Below are positions 19,616 through 25,473 of a DNA stretch of 25,473 bases, one piece after another. The notes under the pieces were generated by a model. It saw only the letters and a program-made list of their open reading frames with translations, was not told the origin of the DNA and searched no databases. The translations under genes were made by a program, and so were the position numbers. How positions within the stretch are numbered: position 1 is the stretch's first letter; the number at the start of each line of letters is the position of its first letter. The stretch comes from a virus: the IMG/VR virus record IMGVR_UViG_3300030101_003549, positions 1 through 25,473 of that record; one strand, given 5' to 3'.

Positions 19616-19888
19616 TTATGACCAGATAGCTGTTGCTACAGTCTTTACTAAAGCATCTTCTCCACTCATATCCGTAGCAGAACCACCATCTTCAACAAAC
19701 TTGGAAAAGTTCTTGACCTGTGTGCTTACAGAACCATCAAGACCTGAATCTGCACCTGTACCTGATAGCGTATTGTTATATACAACCATCAATGTTGGGT
19801 GTTTTGCATTTGCTGTGTCATCGGCAGAACTATCTGCTAATGGGTAAACTTCAATTCTCTGAACTGAAACTGTATTACTTATTGCCAT
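19616..19888 (-). CDS. Small probable virion-associated protein
   Basis: A 90-residue protein: MAISNTVSVQRIEVYPLADSS, HPTLMVVYNNTL, VKNFSKFVEDGGSATDMSGED and VATAIWS. I recall close relatives of this small protein beside tail-fibre genes of other marine phages, where the function is unknown. It is soluble and acidic, with beta strands in the first half. A strong AGGAG precedes ATG 19888. Its position between fibre genes and the holin-like gene suggests a tail or fibre accessory. No enzymatic motif is present. Confidence 0.75.
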   Translation of the reverse strand: MAISNTVSVQRIEVYPLADSSADDTANAKHPTLMVVYNNTLSGTGADSGLDGSVSTQVKNFSKFVEDGGSATDMSGEDALVKTVATAIWS

Positions 19889-19897
19889 ATCTTACTC

Positions 19898-20035
19898 CTA
19901 ATAAGAATTAATTTTTGCCTTTATTTGTTTTTCTACATCTTCCCAGACACTAGGCAAGTAAGCGTTTGGGTTGTTTTCCTTTGCATCATACAAATCCTGT
20001 AAAAATTGTTCAACTTGTTGTTTGGTATAACTCAT
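19898..20035 (-). CDS. Small hypothetical protein, 45 residues
   Basis: ATG 20035 overlaps the stop of the upstream virion-like gene (ATGA), and the frame continues 45 residues (MSYTKQQVEQFLQDLYDAKEN ... YLPSVWEDVEKQIKAKINSY). It looks like a two-helix, charged protein with no signal peptide. Coupled start, a downstream gene 10 bases later, and a fully occupied operon support it as real. Phages often have such short helical proteins after tail-fibre genes, but I cannot name a family. Confidence 0.65.
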   Translation of the reverse strand: MSYTKQQVEQFLQDLYDAKENNPNAYLPSVWEDVEKQIKAKINSY

Positions 20036-20736
20036 AATTTATCTACTAAAATTCTATTTGTTGGTGAGCTTGGTGGACCAGTTCCACTACTTGTTAATCT
20101 TGTAAATGTCATCTGATTGCTTCCTGTTACAAAGTTAGGTGTACTTGCTGAAGGTTGTGTTGCTGAAAAACTAAAACTTACTGTAGAGTTTCCTGCTGAA
20201 AAAGAACAAAATCCAGATGGTAATGTTATTTTTGAGTTATCACTTGAGTTTACACTTGCACCTGAAGGTGTAGAAGATATATTTGTAATCGTACCACCAT
20301 CAATTAGAACAGATGTAAAAAATGGAAAACTTGCACTTGTTGATTTTGTTACATCACATGTAAATTGAAATATTTGTGTGCCAGATGAATTTTGAAAAGT
20401 TACTCGCATAGTATCACCATCTGCAAGACCATTGACAATAGGGTTAACATTACTTGTTGTAAAGTTAATACCATACGCTTGATTTTGAGATGTGCCATCT
20501 GTAGATGTTGATGTCAAATTTGTATCAAGAATATTAGCACCTGCTGTAGCACCATAAAAATCAGAAAAAGATATTGTTCCAGAACTGACACCTGCTAAAT
20601 TTCTAAGAGTTGAACTTGCCAAACTTTGTGGGGTTGTTAATGATGCACCTAATTCTTCGTTTATTGATCTTCTCGGTGTAATACCTGAACCTGCAAAATC
20701 ACCAATAGACAAAGTTCCACTTGTTGCAAGAGCCAT
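20032..20736 (-). CDS. Probable virion (tail) protein
   Basis: A 234-residue Ser/Thr/Gly-rich protein. The first 65 residues, MALATSGTLSIGDFAGSG, then SINEELG and LAGVSSGTISFSDFYGA, follow a pattern often seen in phage structural proteins encoded next to tail fibres. The remainder is beta-rich with many Asn, Ser and Thr, like fibre or receptor-binding domains, and has two Cys. ATG 20736 overlaps the fibre stop by one base (TAATG) with GAGGAGG just before it, so it is made together with the fibre. It is likely a tail tip or fibre-associated protein; chaperone function is less likely given its composition. Confidence 0.72.
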   Translation of the reverse strand: MALATSGTLSIGDFAGSGITPRRSINEELGASLTTPQSLASSTLRNLAGVSSGTISFSDFYGATAGANILDTNLTSTSTDGTSQNQAYGINFTTSNVNPIVNGLADGDTMRVTFQNSSGTQIFQFTCDVTKSTSASFPFFTSVLIDGGTITNISSTPSGASVNSSDNSKITLPSGFCSFSAGNSTVSFSFSATQPSASTPNFVTGSNQMTFTRLTSSGTGPPSSPTNRILVDKL

Positions 20737-23700
20737 TATGCAACCTCCTCTAATTTAGCTTTCAGTTCTTCTATTTGTTCTTGTTGTTCTTTTATGGCCT
20801 CTACTAATAACCCAACTACATTACCATATCTTATGGCTTTGATTTCTTTATCATCACCAATTTCGTGAGTAGTAAATATTGCATTAGGTAAAACTTTTTC
20901 AAGTTCTTGAGCAATCAGACCTGTAGATTTTCTTCCATCTTTTTTATATGAAAAGTTTACACCTCTTATTTGTTTTACTTTATCAAGTGGATTTTGTATT
21001 AATTCAATATTTTCTTTAAGGGTAATATCAGATAATGTTCCAAAAGCAGCAACATCATTACCACAATTTAAAACACCTGCTGTTGTAAGTTCAACTCTTT
21101 GTGTGTTGTTAGTATCAAAGAAAAGTGAATGATTACTTGATGTTCCTATGTGAACATTACTGTTTTGTGCATACATTTGCAAAGTACAATTATTTGTTGT
21201 GTCTCTGACTAAAACAACAGGACTTGATGCATCCTCTATATGTAATTTAGAACTTGGTGATGCAGTTCCGATGCCTACTCGTCCTGCATCGGTTATAACT
21301 AATCTTTTTGTACCTTCGTCTGTTTGTAGGGTAAGACCACCTGAACCTGCCGCTTTGATGTCATTACCAATAATGTTTCCAAATGCTTGTATATTATTTC
21401 TAACAATAATATCCCCTGAATTATTCCAACGTAACGAATAATTATTACCACCTAAGTTTGTTGTTAGCTCTCCACCTTGATGCCCTTGTAATTGAGCACC
21501 ATCAATAGCCACTCCTGAATGACCTGTAGCTTTATATTGAAGAAAGTGGTTGCTGTCTCCATTATTTCTGAGTCGTAGAATGTTGTCATGCATTGATAAT
21601 GAGGCTAAGTTTCTAATATTTCTATTAGCATCTATAATTGTTGTTGCAGAAGTTCCTATTTGAAAATTTCCAGACGCATCTATGCGGAATCTTTGTGTTA
21701 GAGTACTACCTGAACTACTAGGACTTGTAAAAAATCTTAATTCACCATCATCTCCAGCACTTCTAGCATCAATTTTTGCAACAAGGTTTGAGTTATTTGC
21801 AAATACTAATTGACCTGTATCATTAAGAGAGCTTCTTTTACCCTCTAATTTAAGTACTGCGGCATCTCCTGACTTATTATTGTGTACATGAAGTTGAGTA
21901 TTCCCTGATACTGAGCTATTAGTAAAGGTGGCGTTGCCTGAACTGGTTAAAATAAATTCATCTGCACCTGCACCTGTAAAATTCATACGTAAGGTGTCAT
22001 CTGTATACTGATACAAAAGCCAAGCATCCGTATCGCTAGAATCTGTAGCTCGTAACTGCAAAACACCACCTGATTGAACAGTTACATTGCCACTAGATGT
22101 TATAGCACCACTAGAGATAGTCCCTATATTTGTAAGGTTTCTTGAGGAATCTACTATTGCGGTACTGCCAATTTTAATACTGCCATTTACTGCAAAACTT
22201 TGATCTGAAAAAGTATTGCCACTTTCAATTCGTATTCTTGCGGTTGATGAACCTGCTCTCCTAAAGGAAGCATCTCCTGATGCTGATGTAAATTGACCAC
22301 TTGATGTTATTGTTCCACTACTTGTTATTGCACCACTAGAGATAGTTCCTGCAAAGGTGGAATTATGGTTTACATTAAAAGTTCCATCAGATTGTATTGA
22401 AATTTCATTACCACCACCTAATCCGTTTTGCCTTACCCAAAAAGTTCCACCATCAACTCCTACATGAACCTGATCTGAACCTTCTGTAAATACAATATAA
22501 GGTGCAACAGAATTAGTAATATTTACTCTATTACCTGTTAAACCACCTGTAGATGTGATAGCACCACTAGAGATAGTTCCTATATTAACAAGCTCTCTTG
22601 ACTGATTTAAAATTGTAGTATTGTTGACTTGCATCGTGCCAGTACTTGTAAAAGCAAAATGATTTACACCACCTCCACCACCTCTAAAAGTTATACCTTT
22701 TCCTGTTGCTGCTGCAATATAAATACCATCTTGCCCTGTATTATGAGAAAAAATTCTGTTTGCTCCATTACCAGTTCCACTAAATCCAAGTGTTACATAT
22801 CTACCTGTTCCACTTGTTCCAAAAGTAGCATCATTGCCTAGAGTTATACTGTTTCCAACATCAAAAGACTTGATGATAGTTCCTGTAAAGGTGGCGTTTC
22901 CATTACCTTCAATTACAAATTTATCTGTTAGTGTGCCACCAGTTCTAAATCTAAAATCACCAGACCCCTCAGTACCTGAACTATTGTTAAATATAAAATC
23001 TCTTGTTGCTGCATCTGTGGTTATATTCATAAAAAATGATGAATCAAATCTCATTTCTAAAGCTTTTGCATTATTTTGCCAATTCAAGGCAAAAGCTGCA
23101 TTTGAGCCAGAAGAACTTGTAGCTGTTACATTTCCAGATGAAGTTATTGCACCACTAGATATAGTTCCTGTAAAGGTGGCGTTTCCTGCTGAACTAACAC
23201 TTAGAGTTGTAGCAGCAGTATTGTTAAAAAACTTTATATCGCCACTTGTGTTAGCTCCAATAAATCCTTTACTAGAACCAGAACGTTTTAGCTCAATAAT
23301 TGCATCATTATCAGTTCTGTTAAAAGAAGCTACTACACCACTTGTGGTTGCATTTATTTGACCACTAGAGATAGTTCCTATATTTGTAAGGTTTCTTGAG
23401 GAATCTATGACTGTGGTTGTACCAATTCTAAAACCACCTTGTCTAGCATCTACACCATTTGGTCCTATAACACCAACAACTCCATCTGTGCCTTCATTAA
23501 ATCTAAACTCTTGCCCTTGTGTAACATTGAAACCTAAAGCTCCACTCTGGAATTGTCCTATGCCTACATCATTTGTTATCCCACCTTGATCTTGAAATTT
23601 AATTCTGTAAAAGTTTTCTGTTGAAAAATCACCATAAACAGATTTAGAAAATTTTTGAATACCACTAAAAGTAGCAGTTTGTGAACTATCTATTGTTAAC

Positions 23701-25473
23701 CCATCAGAACCATTGGTTTTGAGAATGACACTTCCTGCATCCTGTGCTTCTATAAATAAAGTTCCTGTTCCTCTATTAACTAACTGTGAATTTGAGTTAG
23801 CACCACCATCATATCTAATTAAACGTAAACCATTAGAGCTATAAGTTGAATCTGTTATAAAGTCAATCATGGCAAGATGATTCCCAATAGTGCTTGTACC
23901 AATTGTCATTTTTGTAGCATTTGTTCCATCAGCAGGTATTTGGATTTCTCCTGCTACTAAGGTGTTGTTTACAGTAAGCGTAGATGCAGGTGAAGATAAG
24001 GGTGTAAAGAACTCTAATTCAGTTGTTCCAGATACGTCTGCATCCACAGGGAATCTTAGTGCTTTGCCACCTTTAGATGATGGTACAGTAGCAGGTATTG
24101 TAATTACACTATTAAATGTGGTTTTACCATCAGTTCCAACCACAAATCTATCTGTAGAGGATACATGACCAAATTTCAAAGGATCGCCATCGGTAGCAAC
24201 CATTCTAAATGCTCCACCTTGATAGTTTAAATAACCTTTATCAGTATTAGCACTTCTTTCAATGACTAATCCATGACTTACTCCAGAATCAGTAGATGTT
24301 TTTACATGTAAGACACTAGCAGGACTTGAAGCTCCTATGCCTACGCCAGTTCCATCAATACGCATAGCTTCTACATTATTTGGACTAAATACAATATCAT
24401 CTCCTTCTGCACCAATTAAAGCTCCAAAAGTTCCTGAACTATTGTCTACAAGGTTTATAAAAGAACCTGCATCTGTGCTTTCAAATTTTGCAGCTATATT
24501 TCCTGTACCTGCGTTTGCATGGATAAAACCACTAGAGATAGTTCCAAAAGAACTGTTGCCAAAACTATTTGAATTACCTGATGCTGTAATACTTGCTGAC
24601 AGACTTAATGATGTTCCAGAAACAGCAGAAGTAAAAGTAGTGCTACCAAGACTATTTGAATTACTTGTGCTAATTATAGATGCAGAAGTAGTCAGACCAT
24701 CTGTAGTTGTTCTTCCTGTAACGTCTACTCCTGAACTTGTTGTTTCAAATTTTTTACTGTTATCGTGATAAAGCTCAACTGCACCATCTGTTAACATACG
24801 TGCCATAAATTCTGAAGAACCTTTATCAAATTCTATGTGTGAGCCATTTGTTCTTATAACTAAATTACCACCACCAGTTTCTTCAATAATTGAGTGATCA
24901 TTTGTTGCTGTATGATAAATTTGTAAGTCTGAACCTGCTCCGAATACAACTCTATCATCATCACCTAGATTTATATTACCTGTAGTTGTTAAACCTGTAA
25001 GCGTTCCAAGACTTGTTATATTAGGTTGAGAAGCAGTTGATAAAGTTCCTGCTAGTGTAGTTGCTGTAAGTGTTCCTGTAACGTCTACCCCTGATGAGGT
25101 TGTGGCAAGTTTGGTTGCACCTGCCCTAAAAAGTGTTACACCTGTTGTTGAATTAAATCTAGCACTATTGACTGTACCATCTTCAGACTGCATAAAAGTA
25201 TCATCACTTCTTAATAAAAGATTGTTAGCACTTAATCTTAAATCACCAGTACCATTTTCAGTAATAAAACTATGAAGACCACTATGATAAATCTGTAAAT
25301 CTGAACCTGCTCCTAATTTTAATTTTTGATTATCTGGTAAAGTGATACCATGTGAAAAATCAAACTCATCATTTGTGTTATCCCAAAGAATAGTTGCATC
25401 TGTTGAAGCATCTACTGCATCTTGAATAGTAATACCTGCTCCATTTGCATTTGCAGAAGAATCACCTGTTGAG
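20736..25473 (-). CDS. Giant tail fibre with C-terminal S74 intramolecular chaperone, 5' end outside window
   Basis: The frame stays open to the right edge, giving at least 1578 residues; the ATG at 25193 is internal, because upstream codons continue the same repeat (LGAGSDLQIYHSG, also found at residues just after 25193). Most of the protein consists of imperfect repeats such as SSRNLTNIGTISSGAI and NATFTGTISSGAIT, with beta-strand-like Ser/Thr/Gly/Asn composition, as in long trimeric fibres. The last 98 residues are a peptidase S74 chaperone: SDITLKENI holds the self-cleavage Ser (codon 21030-21032) and the Lys five residues on, and a final coiled coil (AIKEQQEQIEELKAKLEE) supports trimerisation. 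It should assemble, then lose the chaperone. It is a receptor-binding candidate. The end is coupled to the next gene. Confidence 0.93.
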   Translation of the reverse strand, partial: STGDSSANANGAGITIQDAVDASTDATILWDNTNDEFDFSHGITLPDNQKLKLGAGSDLQIYHSGLHSFITENGTGDLRLSANNLLLRSDDTFMQSEDGTVNSARFNSTTGVTLFRAGATKLATTSSGVDVTGTLTATTLAGTLSTASQPNITSLGTLTGLTTTGNINLGDDDRVVFGAGSDLQIYHTATNDHSIIEETGGGNLVIRTNGSHIEFDKGSSEFMARMLTDGAVELYHDNSKKFETTSSGVDVTGRTTTDGLTTSASIISTSNSNSLGSTTFTSAVSGTSLSLSASITASGNSNSFGNSSFGTISSGFIHANAGTGNIAAKFESTDAGSFINLVDNSSGTFGALIGAEGDDIVFSPNNVEAMRIDGTGVGIGASSPASVLHVKTSTDSGVSHGLVIERSANTDKGYLNYQGGAFRMVATDGDPLKFGHVSSTDRFVVGTDGKTTFNSVITIPATVPSSKGGKALRFPVDADVSGTTELEFFTPLSSPASTLTVNNTLVAGEIQIPADGTNATKMTIGTSTIGNHLAMIDFITDSTYSSNGLRLIRYDGGANSNSQLVNRGTGTLFIEAQDAGSVILKTNGSDGLTIDSSQTATFSGIQKFSKSVYGDFSTENFYRIKFQDQGGITNDVGIGQFQSGALGFNVTQGQEFRFNEGTDGVVGVIGPNGVDARQGGFRIGTTTVIDSSRNLTNIGTISSGQINATTSGVVASFNRTDNDAIIELKRSGSSKGFIGANTSGDIKFFNNTAATTLSVSSAGNATFTGTISSGAITSSGNVTATSSSGSNAAFALNWQNNAKALEMRFDSSFFMNITTDAATRDFIFNNSSGTEGSGDFRFRTGGTLTDKFVIEGNGNATFTGTIIKSFDVGNSITLGNDATFGTSGTGRYVTLGFSGTGNGANRIFSHNTGQDGIYIAAATGKGITFRGGGGGVNHFAFTSTGTMQVNNTTILNQSRELVNIGTISSGAITSTGGLTGNRVNITNSVAPYIVFTEGSDQVHVGVDGGTFWVRQNGLGGGNEISIQSDGTFNVNHNSTFAGTISSGAITSSGTITSSGQFTSASGDASFRRAGSSTARIRIESGNTFSDQSFAVNGSIKIGSTAIVDSSRNLTNIGTISSGAITSSGNVTVQSGGVLQLRATDSSDTDAWLLYQYTDDTLRMNFTGAGADEFILTSSGNATFTNSSVSGNTQLHVHNNKSGDAAVLKLEGKRSSLNDTGQLVFANNSNLVAKIDARSAGDDGELRFFTSPSSSGSTLTQRFRIDASGNFQIGTSATTIIDANRNIRNLASLSMHDNILRLRNNGDSNHFLQYKATGHSGVAIDGAQLQGHQGGELTTNLGGNNYSLRWNNSGDIIVRNNIQAFGNIIGNDIKAAGSGGLTLQTDEGTKRLVITDAGRVGIGTASPSSKLHIEDASSPVVLVRDTTNNCTLQMYAQNSNVHIGTSSNHSLFFDTNNTQRVELTTAGVLNCGNDVAAFGTLSDITLKENIELIQNPLDKVKQIRGVNFSYKKDGRKSTGLIAQELEKVLPNAIFTTHEIGDDKEIKAIRYGNVVGLLVEAIKEQQEQIEELKAKLEEVA
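22108..22153 (-). repeat. 46-bp repeat inside fibre gene, copy 1
   Basis: Matches 23362-23407 at 45 of 46 bases and encodes the same SSRNLTNIGTISSG stretch. Shorter pieces of the unit, beginning CCACTAGAGATAG, recur at 22333, 22563 and 24529, with a variant at 23152. Near-identity at DNA level points to recent duplication or gene conversion. Confidence 0.9.
23362..23407 (-). repeat. 46-bp repeat inside fibre gene, copy 2
   Basis: Second near-identical copy (one mismatch) of the unit at 22108-22153, about 1.25 kb away in the same gene and in the same reading frame. Confidence 0.9.

Noticed and set aside
22834-23361. Plus-strand 175-residue frame within the fibre gene
   Set aside because: It is a shadow of the repetitive fibre coding sequence, Pro/Val/Ser-rich, without a ribosome site or domain.
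1-25473. tRNA, rRNA, CRISPR array, insertion sequence or integrase
   Set aside because: None was seen on either strand; repeats present are intergenic hairpins, a 23-bp tandem and fibre repeats, not spacer arrays.

Overview
The window is AT-rich phage DNA, most likely from a tailed phage (or prophage) of a Gram-negative marine bacterium. This rests on gene content: a T7/Twinkle-type primase-helicase, an O-like replication protein, a Cro-like regulator, an Erf annealase beside a PD-(D/E)XK nuclease, a GH24 endolysin, Rz/Rz1-like spanins and a very large tail fibre with an S74-type self-cleaving chaperone. Spanins, CsgG and CsgF all require an outer membrane. No integrase, terminase, capsid gene or tRNA is visible, so lifestyle and host cannot be fixed; a marine alphaproteobacterial host is a guess from style and base composition.

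Layout. (1) 1-1266, plus: the end of an amidoligase, a small unknown protein and a gamma-glutamylcyclotransferase. (2) 1370-4446, minus: two accessory pairs, ParB-like + cupin and PP-loop/PAPS-reductase-like (IbrA-like) + ParB-like (IbrB-like). Blocks 1 and 2 and the replication block are separated by three copies of a ~43-nt hairpin-forming element (1292-1334, 3111-3153, 4473-4514), each 20-35 nt past a stop codon. (3) 4543-7135, minus: primase-helicase, O-like protein and Cro-like repressor. (4) 7136-7190: a divergent promoter region. (5) 7191-11800, plus: nuclease, Erf, an SSB-like protein, an HNH-type protein and a string of small genes, one pair apparently split by a 23-bp tandem duplication. 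(6) 11863-25473, minus: reading with transcription, tail fibre, a second virion-like protein, two small proteins, a holin-like membrane protein, CsgF, CsgG, a curlin-like secreted protein, a FecR-domain protein, a CHASE2 adenylate cyclase, i-spanin, o-spanin, a small membrane protein, SNase, endolysin and a small protein. One plus-strand gene with its own promoter and terminator (15827-16226) sits between fecR and the cyclase.

The most striking feature is a complete curli-type export set (CsgF, CsgG, curlin-like substrate) plus FecR and a membrane adenylate cyclase with all catalytic residues, inserted inside the lysis block between a holin-like gene and the spanins. Tight overlaps suggest co-expression late in infection. 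Function is unknown; candidates are an export pore or fibre that affects lysis or superinfection, and cAMP signalling driven by periplasmic sensing. A second theme is regulation: four promoters place the expected transcription start on or next to an in-frame start codon (leaderless or dual starts), and two of them share an almost identical promoter-leader.
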